64,000 nucleotides of DNA from Methanomassiliicoccaceae archaeon UBA370 (GTDB lineage: Archaea > Thermoplasmatota > Thermoplasmata > Methanomassiliicoccales > Methanomethylophilaceae), in the NCBI GenBank assembly GCA_002505345.1, contig DAUY01000001.1, positions 35,197 to 99,196 of the forward strand. Direction: 5' to 3'. This document shows, piece by piece, positions 16,128 to 24,461 of this stretch. How positions within the stretch are numbered: the stretch's first letter is position 1; each line of letters opens with the position of its first letter. The notes beneath the pieces are model-generated. The model made no database searches. It was given only the letters and a program-made list of their open reading frames with translations, and was not told the DNA's origin. A program made the translations under genes and the position numbers.

Positions 16128-17273
16128 ATGAGTAAGGCCCTGAATGCCGAAATGCTTTATTTCATGTTCGAGTCCGCCAATATGCACAGGTGGAACGACC
16201 ACCTAAGGCCGCTGGACCTCACTGAGCAGGATAAGCAGTCGCACAAGGCGGCAATTGCATGGGTGATCGCCAAATTCGAAGAGGACGAAGGCAGGGATAT
16301 CGACTGGCGCACTCTCATAGAGCACAACCTATTCGAGCTCATAAGCCGCCTCGTCCTCACCGACCTGAAGCCGCAACTGTATCATCGCGTCGTAAAGGAG
16401 AAGTTCGACCAGGTAAACGAGTACGTGATCGGGGAATTCGACAGGAACATTCCAGATTCCGATCCCGAATTCCGTAAACGCCTTTCCGATTATCTGAGAT
16501 CCAAAAGGGATTCTCCTGAGGACCGGATAATAGATGCGGCACACTATCTCGCAACCAAATGGGAGTTCGACCTCATATATGAAATGAACAAGGGCATGTT
16601 CGATGCCGATAACACTAAAAAAGCCATCGAGGAACAGATAGCCAGACATGAAAAGCTAGTCGGTGTGAAAAAAATAATGGAAGGCGGAGGGATAAAGGGC
16701 TTCGTGGACCTCATCGGACAGCTGAGGTTCCAACAGAGGTGGGCCAGGACTCCCAGGATACCGGAGACCACAGTTCTGGGTCATTCTCTGATGGTGGCGA
16801 ATTCGATATTCTTGCACGACCTGGATGCAGGGGCGACCGACAGGCAGGTCTACAACGATTATTACACAGGCCTGTTCCATGACCTTCCGGAAGTTCTTAC
16901 CAAAGACGTCATATCGCCCGTGAAAAACAACGTGAGCGGGCTCGCTGAAATGCTGGAGAGCTATGAGAGGGAGCAGATAGAGTCAAAACTTATGCCCCTT
17001 ATCCCGGAGTCCTGGCGGGGAGAGATGGAGTTCATGATATACGAACCGTTCTCCGATTCAGAGGACGGTGGATATGGGATGCGCGCGGGGCGCGACATCA
17101 AGTCATGCGACCTTCTGGCCGCATACATCGAAGCTCACGTCTCCGCAAGCTACGGTGTGACATCCCAGTCCCTGACCGAAGGAAAGGAGGAGCTCCTGAC
17201 ACGCCTCGTGAACACGGGCGACGGCATAGGGGCCAGAGAACTGGTGGTCAGGCTCGGGCGGATCAAGATTTAA
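16128..17273 (+). CDS. HD-domain hydrolase
   Basis: A 381-residue protein. The C-terminal half carries an HD phosphohydrolase signature: GHSLMVANSIFLHD, then YTGLFHDLPEVLTKDVISP, and a later Asp in KSCDLLAAYIEAH, the expected H...HD...D metal ligands. The N-terminal 170 residues are helical. The resemblance is to the YfbR-like HD_3 group (5'-nucleotidases and related enzymes); substrate unknown. The start at 16128 follows a GAAAAAG stretch; a further upstream in-frame ATG would overlap the preceding membrane-protein gene. It converges with serS, overlapping by 4 bases. Confidence 0.85.
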   Translation: MSKALNAEMLYFMFESANMHRWNDHLRPLDLTEQDKQSHKAAIAWVIAKFEEDEGRDIDWRTLIEHNLFELISRLVLTDLKPQLYHRVVKEKFDQVNEYVIGEFDRNIPDSDPEFRKRLSDYLRSKRDSPEDRIIDAAHYLATKWEFDLIYEMNKGMFDADNTKKAIEEQIARHEKLVGVKKIMEGGGIKGFVDLIGQLRFQQRWARTPRIPETTVLGHSLMVANSIFLHDLDAGATDRQVYNDYYTGLFHDLPEVLTKDVISPVKNNVSGLAEMLESYEREQIESKLMPLIPESWRGEMEFMIYEPFSDSEDGGYGMRAGRDIKSCDLLAAYIEAHVSASYGVTSQSLTEGKEELLTRLVNTGDGIGARELVVRLGRIKI

Positions 17274-18538
17274 TTCCCTATGGTCTCCTGGCCGCCCATA
17301 TATGGCCTAAGCACTTCCGGGATCGTGACGGTGCCGTCCTCGTTCTGATAGTTCTCCAATATCGCCACCATGGTCCTGGGAAGAGCCAGGCCTGAGCCGT
17401 TCAGCGTGTGGACGAACTCGCTCTTGAGATGAGGTTCCGGACGGTATTTGATCCTGGTCCTGCGGGCCTGGAAGTCGGTGAAGTTGGAACACGAGGATGC
17501 CTCGAGCCAAGCCTCTTTCGCCGGCGCGAATATCTCCAGATCGTAGCACTTGCTGCAGGAGAAGCTCATGTCTCCGGTGCAGAGCAGCAGGACCCGGTAT
17601 GGCAGCCCAAGGCCCCTGATGAGTTCCTCCGCGTTACCTCTAAGCTCCTCGAGCACGTCGTAGGAGGTCTCCGGCAGGACGAATCTCACCATTTCGACCT
17701 TGTTGAACTCGTGGACCCTGATGATCCCTCTGGTGTCGGCGTGCTTTCCGACTTCTCTGCGGAAAGACGGCAGATACGCCGTGAACAGTATAGGCAGGTC
17801 CTCCTTTGCCAGTATCTCGTCCTGGAGCATATTGGTGAGCGGTACTTCCGCAGTCGGGTTCAGGTAGAGGTCGTCCTTCTCCATGTAGTACATGTCGTCC
17901 TTCAGGTTCGGATACTGGCCTGTGCCGGTCACCGCCGCCCTGTTGACAACGACGGGAGGGAATACCTCCTTGTATCCCTGTTTCCTATGGACGTCCAAAA
18001 AGTAGTTGATCAGTGCCCTCTCGAGCCTTGCGCCGTCGCCCTTCAGGCAGTAGAATCCGCTTCCTGCGACCTTCGTGCCCCTCTCGAAGTCGATGATGTC
18101 CAGATCTTCTCCGATCTCCCAGTGCTCTTTAGGCTTGAAATCGAATTTCCTCTTCTGCCCCCACTCGCTGACCACTACGTTCTCCGAGCTGTCCTTTCCG
18201 ATCGGGACGCTGCTGTGAGGTATGTTGGGGATGTTCAGCACGCATTCGTTCCTCACTTCTTCGAGTTCGGACATCCTTGCATCGTTGGACTTGATCTTGT
18301 CGCCGATACCCCTCATCTCGTCGATCTTGTCTTCTTTGTCCGAACCCTTCTGCATTTTCGCAATCTTCGCGGAGACCTCGTTGCGGACCTTCCTGAGCTC
18401 GTTGTTCTCGTTGGTGAGCAATCTCCATTCGGAATCGGCCTCCAGGAACCTGTCGAGGATCTCCGTGTCCTTATTTCTGTTCAGAAGCATGGCCCTTATC
18501 TTATCCGGTTCAGACCTAATGATGTTTACATCAAGCAT
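17270..18538 (-). CDS. serS: Seryl-tRNA synthetase, canonical type
   Basis: A 422-residue class II synthetase. The N-terminal coiled coil (about 30-100, rich in Glu/Lys) is the tRNA-binding arm. Motif 2 is visible in FRREVGKHADTRGIIRVHEF, and motif 3 in GSGLALPRTMVAILENYQ. This is the ordinary bacterial/archaeal SerRS, not the zinc-dependent rare form found in Methanococcales, Methanobacteriales and some Methanosarcina. It lies 9 bases downstream of the CRM-domain gene on the same strand and is the last gene of a minus-strand run beginning at 20186. Confidence 0.97.
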   Translation of the reverse strand: MLDVNIIRSEPDKIRAMLLNRNKDTEILDRFLEADSEWRLLTNENNELRKVRNEVSAKIAKMQKGSDKEDKIDEMRGIGDKIKSNDARMSELEEVRNECVLNIPNIPHSSVPIGKDSSENVVVSEWGQKRKFDFKPKEHWEIGEDLDIIDFERGTKVAGSGFYCLKGDGARLERALINYFLDVHRKQGYKEVFPPVVVNRAAVTGTGQYPNLKDDMYYMEKDDLYLNPTAEVPLTNMLQDEILAKEDLPILFTAYLPSFRREVGKHADTRGIIRVHEFNKVEMVRFVLPETSYDVLEELRGNAEELIRGLGLPYRVLLLCTGDMSFSCSKCYDLEIFAPAKEAWLEASSCSNFTDFQARRTRIKYRPEPHLKSEFVHTLNGSGLALPRTMVAILENYQNEDGTVTIPEVLRPYMGGQETIGN

Positions 18539-18547
18539 CCTATCATC

Positions 18548-18841
18548 TCAGAATTTTTTCTGGCTCAATGAGTTCCACGTGCGCTTGTCTGTGAGCACTA
18601 TCACTCCGCCGCGGACATCTACGGCGACAGAATCGGTCGCCTCGGCTATTTCAGCCGCTATTTCGGAAGTGTCGCTCTCGGAATTTGGCAGCACTTTGAC
18701 CTTGATCAGCCTGTTCTTCTTCAGCTGTTTCACGATTTCTTCCATTAGACCCTGGTCCGTACCTTCCTTTCCGACGTGAACTGTCGGATCAAGCTCGTTG
18801 GCGCGTCTCATCAGCTCTTTTCTGGCTTCTTTCTCGGTCAT
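18548..18841 (-). CDS. CRM-domain (YhbY-like) RNA-binding protein
   Basis: A 97-residue protein made almost entirely of one CRM domain, as in bacterial YhbY, which binds pre-50S particles. It has LMRRANELDPTVHVGKEGTDQGLMEEIVKQLKKNRLIKVKVL with the GKxG-type loop. I choose the ATG at 18841 because the reading frame upstream of it lies inside the RNase P protein gene; the two genes still overlap by 53 bases. Its company of RNase P protein and SerRS points to RNA metabolism or ribosome assembly. Confidence 0.87.
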   Translation of the reverse strand: MTEKEARKELMRRANELDPTVHVGKEGTDQGLMEEIVKQLKKNRLIKVKVLPNSESDTSEIAAEIAEATDSVAVDVRGGVIVLTDKRTWNSLSQKKF

Positions 18842-19157
18842 CTCTCTGTTCCCTCGTATACGGAAGACGTTTGACGGCATCGCATTCGGCGCACGTGATG
18901 CTGACCCTGCCGCGGTTCAGCCTTACGGTGCAGTTGACTCCCGGCAGCAGAGGAATGAGGCAGCCCTCGCAGTACCTGAAATCCTTTGGGATCCCGGTCC
19001 GGGTCTTCATGCCTATGCGCCTCGAGAGTTCGACATACCGCCTCGCCCTGTCCGCCCTCCCCTCCTTCGCGGCCTCCGAGGCCATGGACGTCAGCACCTT
19101 TATGCGGTGCGAGCCCAGGTCCGATGCCTGCCTGGAGGAGACGCGTCTCTTTGACAT
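18789..19157 (-). CDS. rnp4: Ribonuclease P protein component 4 (Rpr2/Rpp21)
   Basis: A 122-residue basic protein. The C-terminal zinc ribbon is built from CEGC and CAEC pairs, as in archaeal Rnp4. The N-terminal helix has the usual RRYVELSRRIGMKTRTGIP segment just before RYCEGC. With Rnp1 it binds the specificity domain of RNase P RNA, whose gene lies at 61.8-62.1 kb in this window. It overlaps the CRM-domain gene downstream by 53 bases. Confidence 0.93.
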   Translation of the reverse strand: MSKRRVSSRQASDLGSHRIKVLTSMASEAAKEGRADRARRYVELSRRIGMKTRTGIPKDFRYCEGCLIPLLPGVNCTVRLNRGRVSITCAECDAVKRLPYTREQRDDRERSQKRADETRQRA

Positions 19158-19202
19158 CGTTTGGTCACAATGCGCGGGTAATATAAATATTAGGGAGAAA
19201 AA

Positions 19203-20186
19203 TCAGAAGGGAACGAGTGACAGCATGTAGTCGCGCATCTCTTCCTCCTCCTCGCTCAGACTTTCTTTCGATTGTTCCACATATGTTTCCCACAGGAACA
19301 TGAAATAGTCGTGGAACGCTGCAACGGCATCGTTCCAGCTTGGTGCGGAGGCGGAAATCCCCACCATATCGTTGGTCAGGGTCCATTTGCGCGCATTTCT
19401 GTCAAAAGAAACGTCAGCGGTAAGAGGATTGAGAAGTGCCAGATCCGATAAGGGAGTGATTATGCGTTTGAAAACGATTCCCGGAAAATCACTTACTCCG
19501 CAAACGTCCATGACCTCCACGACGTTCCCTTCGTCGTCGAGAACCGCCATTCCGGATACCAGGCACGGTCCGGCCAGTGAATATGAGTAAGCGGTCCTTT
19601 CGGGAAAATCCTTTCCGGTGGTTATCTTCGAAGTATGGTCTCCGGAATCGAGATAGTACGCGTTGCGGCCCTTCATTTCGCTTTTCCTGCAGACGACTCC
19701 GGCGAGAGCGCAGGTAAAAGTTTTCGTTTCGGCGCCGGCGCTTTCAACGAAGCGTTCCGGACGGGCGTTGAAGAGCTCTTTCATGACTCTTCCCCGCCCA
19801 TAGCTGAGTCTGCAACCTTCCAGGTCGACGCAGAGCTTCATAAGGTCCTTTGCTACGGCCACCCTGTATCGGGGGTCGGTGTAATTCTCGGAAAGCCAGC
19901 GGTTGACTATTTCGCTTCCTGCGACATCGAGCGTTTTCTCGAGTTTGAAGAGTGCGACGTTTATGACGGAGTTCTCGTCGGACCTGCGCTCCCCGGGTTC
20001 GATGCTCAGATCGAACTTTGACTCGAATCCCTCGGGGGCCTTACCCTGCAAACCCATCTCCGCGGTGACTATGAACATGCCCACATGAGAAAGCATGCTC
20101 TGGATGTCCTTCGTGATGAGGTCCGCCTGCTCGGCGGTAACTTCGTTCCCTTCATCGGGGACCACTTTGAAAGTCAGAGTATCCAT
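19203..20186 (-). CDS. Conserved hypothetical protein
   Basis: A 327-residue soluble protein with no signal peptide, membrane segment or familiar motif. Its first 25 residues are DTLTFKVVPDEGNEVT-like and may form a small beta-alpha unit; the C-terminus ends in an acidic helix (SKESLSEEEEEMRDYMLSL). A few scattered cysteines do not form a metal motif. It is the first gene of the minus-strand run leading into rnp4, the CRM gene and serS, 45 bases before rnp4. Function unknown. Confidence 0.7.
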   Translation of the reverse strand: MDTLTFKVVPDEGNEVTAEQADLITKDIQSMLSHVGMFIVTAEMGLQGKAPEGFESKFDLSIEPGERRSDENSVINVALFKLEKTLDVAGSEIVNRWLSENYTDPRYRVAVAKDLMKLCVDLEGCRLSYGRGRVMKELFNARPERFVESAGAETKTFTCALAGVVCRKSEMKGRNAYYLDSGDHTSKITTGKDFPERTAYSYSLAGPCLVSGMAVLDDEGNVVEVMDVCGVSDFPGIVFKRIITPLSDLALLNPLTADVSFDRNARKWTLTNDMVGISASAPSWNDAVAAFHDYFMFLWETYVEQSKESLSEEEEEMRDYMLSLVPF

Positions 20187-20316
20187 ACGGGCAGGAAGCG
20201 CAATGCATTCTTTGTTTTTAACATGATTCCCGAAGATACGGGCGGTCGTCCCTAGGCAAATTATTTAGCATACCTGTCTATGGTGTCGTATCGGGAGCCA
20301 CATTACCAGGTCTGCC

Positions 20317-20355
20317 TTTCTATTATAGAAAAGACAGTAGCCCTTAAATATAAAA
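20317..20355 (+). promoter_or_regulatory. Palindrome and TATA box upstream of rpl10e
   Basis: TTTCTAT-T-ATAGAAA at 20317-20331 is a perfect 7-bp inverted repeat around one central base, with partly matching flanks. CTTAAATATAAAA at 20343-20355 is a strong TATA element 40 bases before the rpl10e ATG. The palindrome sits 10 bases upstream of the TATA box, a usual place for an archaeal activator or repressor site. Apart from the divergent promoter of the 20186 gene, I see nothing else in the 208-base gap. Confidence 0.5.
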
Positions 20356-20394
20356 TCAGGAATGTGTGCCCGTCGCAATCACTAGGTGGTGCAA

Positions 20395-20910
20395 ATGGTA
20401 AGAAAGCCCGCATCGATGTACAGAGAAATTAAAGGACAGGCGTATACACGCCGCGAATACATGGGAGGAGTGCCCGCAAGCAGGCTCAGCCAGTTTGAAA
20501 TGGGAGACCTCAAGGCAGACTTCCCGATCAAGATCACGCTCAGAGTGGAGAACAGGGTCCAGATAAGGCACACTGCCCTCGAGTCTGGACGTATCGCCGC
20601 CAACAGGGTGCTGGGTAAGGTCGGAGTAAGCAACTACCACTTCACAGTCAGGACGTATCCCCATATGGTCCTGAGGGAAAACAAGATGGCTACCGGAGCA
20701 GGTGCAGACCGTGTTTCAAGCGGAATGCGCAACGGGTTCGGAAAGACCGTCGGAACCGCGGCCAGGCTTGAGCGCGGCCAGGCAGTATACACGATACGCT
20801 GCACTCCCGCCGTATTCAACTCCGCCAAGGACGCCCTTTGGAGAGCGTCCATGAAAATGCCTTCTCCCTGCTACATTGATGTGGAAGAGGGCAAGGAATA
20901 CGCCAAGTGA
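20395..20910 (+). CDS. rpl10e: 50S ribosomal protein uL16 (L10e)
   Basis: A 171-residue protein of full length for archaeal L10e, the homologue of bacterial L16, which lines the A-site/P-site region of the large subunit. The family segments YTRREYMGGVPASRL, HTALESGRIAANRVL and RTYPHMVLRENKMATGAGADRV are clear. I take the ATG at 20395, preceded by AGGTGGTG; two in-frame GTG codons just upstream are less likely. Its TGA overlaps the dph2 ATG by one base. Confidence 0.97.
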   Translation: MVRKPASMYREIKGQAYTRREYMGGVPASRLSQFEMGDLKADFPIKITLRVENRVQIRHTALESGRIAANRVLGKVGVSNYHFTVRTYPHMVLRENKMATGAGADRVSSGMRNGFGKTVGTAARLERGQAVYTIRCTPAVFNSAKDALWRASMKMPSPCYIDVEEGKEYAK

Positions 20911-21893
20911 TGTTCGACCTGGAGCTTGAACAGACCGCTCGGTGGATAAGGTCTAACGGCTATTCCAGAGTGGCTGTCCAGCTCCCGGAGGGACTCAAGC
21001 TCAGGGCGCCGGAGATCTCCGACGCGCTGAAATCCGCAGGCGCCGAGGTAATCATCGTCGGGCGCCCGTGCTATGGCGCCTGCGATTATTATTCTGACTA
21101 CAAGAGAATCGCGGATGCGCTGGTACATTACGGTCATTCCGCCATGCCCTCGCTGGGGACCGATCCTGACGTCCTATTTGTCGAGGCCCGGGCCGACTGT
21201 TCCGTCGCCGGGCCGCTTGCCAAACACATCGGAATGCTTCCCGCAAACGTCGGGGTTCTGGCATCCATACAGTATATCGGCCTCATTCCCGAGGCCGCGG
21301 GGATCATCGAGTCTTCCGGAAGGAAAGCCTTTATATCCGCCGGGGACAAGCGCATAATGTATCCCGGCCAGGTGCTCGGATGCGATTGCAGCGCAGCGGA
21401 AGCGGTATCGGACTCAGTAGATGCGTTCCTTTTTCTGGGCGAGGGGGACTTCCACCCACTGGCGGCCGCGTTCGGTACCGAAAAGGAGCTTTTCGTCCTC
21501 AATCCGATCACCGGCGAGATGAGGAGCATAGAGAGCATCAAGGACCGCATTCTGAGGAAGCGGTTCGCATCAATAACCATCGCCTCCGAAGCGGAAAGGT
21601 TCATGATAATCATATGCAGCAAGGCGGGGCAGAACCGTTCTTCGGAAGCAGAGAAGATCGCCGATAAGATCAGAGAGGCGGGAAAAAAAGCCTACATGAT
21701 ACTCTTGGACGAGATAAACCCCGATACACTGGCACATTACCGTGTCGATGCATTTGTAAACACCGCTTGCCCGCGCATAGCCATGGACGAGTCGGCAAGA
21801 TTCGGCAAACCTATTCTGACGGTTCCCGAGGCGGAGATCGCGTTGGGACTTCGCACCTGGGAAGATTACCAGTTCGATGCCATACGCGACTGA
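20910..21893 (+). CDS. dph2: Diphthamide synthesis enzyme Dph2
   Basis: A 327-residue noncanonical radical SAM enzyme. It transfers the 3-amino-3-carboxypropyl group of SAM to a histidine of elongation factor aEF2, the first step of diphthamide formation. Three cysteines, one per domain, ligate the [4Fe-4S] cluster in this family and are visible in GRPCYGACDYY, ARADCSVAGPL and NTACPRIAMD. The N-terminus (RSNGYSRVAVQLPEGLKLRA) is typical. The ATG overlaps the L10e stop, so it is coupled to a ribosomal gene. Confidence 0.95.
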   Translation: MFDLELEQTARWIRSNGYSRVAVQLPEGLKLRAPEISDALKSAGAEVIIVGRPCYGACDYYSDYKRIADALVHYGHSAMPSLGTDPDVLFVEARADCSVAGPLAKHIGMLPANVGVLASIQYIGLIPEAAGIIESSGRKAFISAGDKRIMYPGQVLGCDCSAAEAVSDSVDAFLFLGEGDFHPLAAAFGTEKELFVLNPITGEMRSIESIKDRILRKRFASITIASEAERFMIIICSKAGQNRSSEAEKIADKIREAGKKAYMILLDEINPDTLAHYRVDAFVNTACPRIAMDESARFGKPILTVPEAEIALGLRTWEDYQFDAIRD

Positions 21894-21945
21894 AACTGCC
21901 GCCGGCTGACTCACCTTAAAATAATCCCGAAGTAATGGTCACCCC

Positions 21946-22689
21946 ATGGTAACATCGGAAGAGTTTCTTTCCGGTCCCTTGCCCGATGCCCGGGTCGGCA
22001 TCGGCCGCGGGTCGGACCTGGGGAACGTAGAAAGGAGCGCCGAAGCCTTCAAAGGCGGACGTGTCACGATATACGAGAACCCTGCAGAACTCGTTGATGA
22101 TCTGGTGTCCGGGAAGATAGATGCCGCCGTTCGCGGAGACATGTCCTCATCCGTCCTGTTGCCGTTGCTGAAGCAGGCGATGGGTATCAAAGCGCTCGAA
22201 AGAATCGTCCTCATGGAACCTCCCGGAGGAAAGCTTTTTCTCCTTTCCCCTGTGGGTATCGACGAGGGATGGACAGTCCAGCAGAGGTTCGGATTGGCCG
22301 TGAACTCCGTGGGGCTTGCGCGCAGGATCGGCCTCGGGACGAGGATCGCCGTAATGTCGGGAGGAAGGTGCGAAGACTATGGACGATGCAAGGCGGTAAA
22401 CAACAGCATCGACGATGCCCGTTCGCTTGTGAAGATGCTCACCGAAAAGGGATATGACGCATATCATTCCCAGATACTGATAGAGAATGCGGTGAAGGAC
22501 GCCGATATCGTTATCGCTCCAGAGGGCATATCCGGCAATCTGCTGTTCAGGGCGATGCACCTGGTCGGTAACACTGCAGCCCTCGGGGCGCCGATAGTCA
22601 ACATGGAAAAAGTGTTCATTGACACTTCCAGGGCTAAAAAGGACTATCGCGACTCGATAGCCTTGGCCCTTAGACTTACGGAGAGATGA
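21946..22689 (+). CDS. mtxX: MtxX / methanogenesis marker protein 4
   Basis: A 247-residue protein of the MtxX group, conserved in methanogens and distantly related to phosphate acetyl/butyryltransferases. It has ARVGIGRGSDLGNVERS near the start, a GDMSSSVLLPLLKQ segment and a Gly-rich C-terminal IAPEGISGNLLFRAMHLVG. The biochemical role is not established; it is named for association with methyltransferase genes. CTTAAAATAA at 21915-21924 lies about 25 bases before the ATG, so the transcript is probably leaderless. The stop overlaps the queD start (ATGA), coupling it to the que genes. Confidence 0.85.
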   Translation: MVTSEEFLSGPLPDARVGIGRGSDLGNVERSAEAFKGGRVTIYENPAELVDDLVSGKIDAAVRGDMSSSVLLPLLKQAMGIKALERIVLMEPPGGKLFLLSPVGIDEGWTVQQRFGLAVNSVGLARRIGLGTRIAVMSGGRCEDYGRCKAVNNSIDDARSLVKMLTEKGYDAYHSQILIENAVKDADIVIAPEGISGNLLFRAMHLVGNTAALGAPIVNMEKVFIDTSRAKKDYRDSIALALRLTER

Positions 22690-23168
22690 AAATGCAACTG
22701 GAGATCGACGGAGAGTATTCAGGCTTAAGGTTCTCGGCCTGCCATTTTATTCCGAGACATGAGAAGTGCTCCAGACTTCACGGGCACTCTTACGTGATCC
22801 GTTTGAAGTTGGAAGGAGAAATCGGAGAGGACGGGATGCTCATGGACTTCGTCGTCCTGAAAAAGGAGCTCCGTGAGATGATAGCTCTTCTGGACCACAT
22901 GACGCTTCTTCCCTCGGACTCGGAGGACGTGCTGATCGAGCTGACAGATACTTCGGTAGAGGCTGTCGCATGCGGCAAGAGGTATGTTTTCCCTGCAGAG
23001 GACGTGGTGATCCTGGACCTTCCCAACACCACGGCGGAGGAGATGTCCAAGCTGATGGTCCACAAGATGATCAAAGATGTGGCCTTCCCGGAGAACGTAA
23101 GGTCCGTATCCATCGGGCTGGACGAGGAACGCGGACAGACCGCATGGTACACGGTGGAGCTCAGATGA
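22686..23168 (+). CDS. queD: 6-carboxytetrahydropterin synthase (QueD)
   Basis: A 160-residue member of the 6-pyruvoyltetrahydropterin synthase family. It converts 7,8-dihydroneopterin triphosphate to 6-carboxytetrahydropterin on the route to preQ0, the precursor of archaeosine in archaeal tRNA. Zinc ligands are visible as SACHF and RLHGHSYV, and the catalytic LDHMTL follows. ATGA overlap with mtxX upstream and a 4-base overlap with queC downstream. A start at the second Met (22692) is possible. Confidence 0.93.
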   Translation: MKMQLEIDGEYSGLRFSACHFIPRHEKCSRLHGHSYVIRLKLEGEIGEDGMLMDFVVLKKELREMIALLDHMTLLPSDSEDVLIELTDTSVEAVACGKRYVFPAEDVVILDLPNTTAEEMSKLMVHKMIKDVAFPENVRSVSIGLDEERGQTAWYTVELR

Positions 23169-23833
23169 CGAAAGCGGTCGTCCTTCTTTCGGGCGGGCTC
23201 GATTCCACCACCGTGCTGGCAAAGGCGATCAGCGATGGATGCGAGGCGTTTGCGGTCAGCTTCCGCTACGGTCAGAGGCACAGCAGGGAGCTGATATCAG
23301 CCACTGAGGTATGCAGACACTATGGCGTGATGCACACCATAATCGACATCAACCTCTCATCTTTCAGATCGGCTCTGACCAAGGAGGAGATCGCCGTCCC
23401 CATGGACCGCGAAGGGAGCTTGGACAAAGAGATACCCATAACGTACGTACCAGCGAGAAACATAATATTCCTGAGCATAGCCTCCGGGCTCTGCGAATCC
23501 ATAGATGCTGACAGGATATACATCGGCGCTAACGTCGTCGATTATTCAGGATACCCCGACTGCCGCCCGGATTTCTTCAGAGCCTTCGAGGCCATGTTGG
23601 AAAAGGGGACAAAGGCAGGCGTCGAGGGGAGCCCGATAAAGATAGTGACTCCGATACTGCACATGTCGAAGGCGGACATAGTCCGTCTGGGAAAGGAGCT
23701 GGGCGCTCCTCTCCATCTTACGTGGTCTTGCTACGAGGGAGGAGAGAGGGCATGCGGCCACTGTGATTCCTGCAGGCTCAGGCTCAAGGGCTTCGAAGAG
23801 GCCGGATACAAGGACGAGATCGATTACGAGTGA
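23165..23833 (+). CDS. queC: 7-cyano-7-deazaguanine synthase (QueC)
   Basis: A 222-residue PP-loop enzyme that converts 7-carboxy-7-deazaguanine to preQ0 using ATP and ammonia. The ATP-pyrophosphatase motif SGGLDSTT lies at residues 9-16, VPARNIIFLSIA is the family core, and the C-terminal zinc site C-x..-CGHCDSC is complete. The frame is open further upstream, but the ATG at 23165 overlaps the queD stop and puts the PP-loop at the usual place. Second gene of queDCE. Confidence 0.96.
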   Translation: MTKAVVLLSGGLDSTTVLAKAISDGCEAFAVSFRYGQRHSRELISATEVCRHYGVMHTIIDINLSSFRSALTKEEIAVPMDREGSLDKEIPITYVPARNIIFLSIASGLCESIDADRIYIGANVVDYSGYPDCRPDFFRAFEAMLEKGTKAGVEGSPIKIVTPILHMSKADIVRLGKELGAPLHLTWSCYEGGERACGHCDSCRLRLKGFEEAGYKDEIDYE

Positions 23834-23837
23834 TCCG

Positions 23838-24461
23838 ATGGATATATGCGAAACGTTTGTGTCGATCCAGGGCGAGGGCCTGATGATGGGAGTTCCCACG
23901 TTATTCATCCGTACGGCCGGATGCAACCTGGACTGCTCATGGTGCGACACGAAGTACGCCTTCGGCGGCGGCAAGGAAACGCACGTCGGGGAGCTGGCAG
24001 AGATGGCGGCCGGGATATCGCATGTTTGCGTCACGGGAGGGGAGCCTATGCTGCAGAAAGAACTGCCCGAGCTGCTTGAACTCCTTCTCTCAGAAGGAAA
24101 GCACGTCGTCCTCGAGACCAACGGATCGATGGATGTGAGAGGGCTGCCGAAGGACAGGAACCTCATGATAAGCATGGACATCAAATGTCCCTCTTCCGGG
24201 ATGTCGGAAAAGATGCTGACCTCGAACATAGCCTCCCTCGGAGAGAAAGACCAGCTTAAATTCATCATCAGCGATGTTGCTGATTTCGAATTCGCCGTCG
24301 ATGTTCTGAAGGAATACGCGCCCAAGACCAATGTCATCTTCTCGCCGGTGGGCGGGATGGACCTCAGGCCCCTCGCCGAAGAGGTCCTTCGGAGAAAGCT
24401 CGAGGTCCGTGTCCTGCCGCAGCTTCACAAGATCATATGGGGAGACATGCGCTCAGTCTGA
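23838..24461 (+). CDS. queE: 7-carboxy-7-deazaguanine synthase (QueE)
   Basis: A 207-residue radical SAM enzyme that rearranges 6-carboxytetrahydropterin to 7-carboxy-7-deazaguanine. It has FVSIQGEGLMMGVPTLFIR, the cluster motif C-x3-C-x2-C in GCNLDCSWCDTKY, and CVTGGEPMLQ as the SAM-binding segment. The start at 23838 follows queC by 4 bases. With queD and queC it makes preQ0, which archaea insert at position 15 of tRNA by archaeal TGT; that gene is not in the window. It converges with the NifX-like gene, overlapping 9 bases. Confidence 0.95.
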   Translation: MDICETFVSIQGEGLMMGVPTLFIRTAGCNLDCSWCDTKYAFGGGKETHVGELAEMAAGISHVCVTGGEPMLQKELPELLELLLSEGKHVVLETNGSMDVRGLPKDRNLMISMDIKCPSSGMSEKMLTSNIASLGEKDQLKFIISDVADFEFAVDVLKEYAPKTNVIFSPVGGMDLRPLAEEVLRRKLEVRVLPQLHKIIWGDMRSV

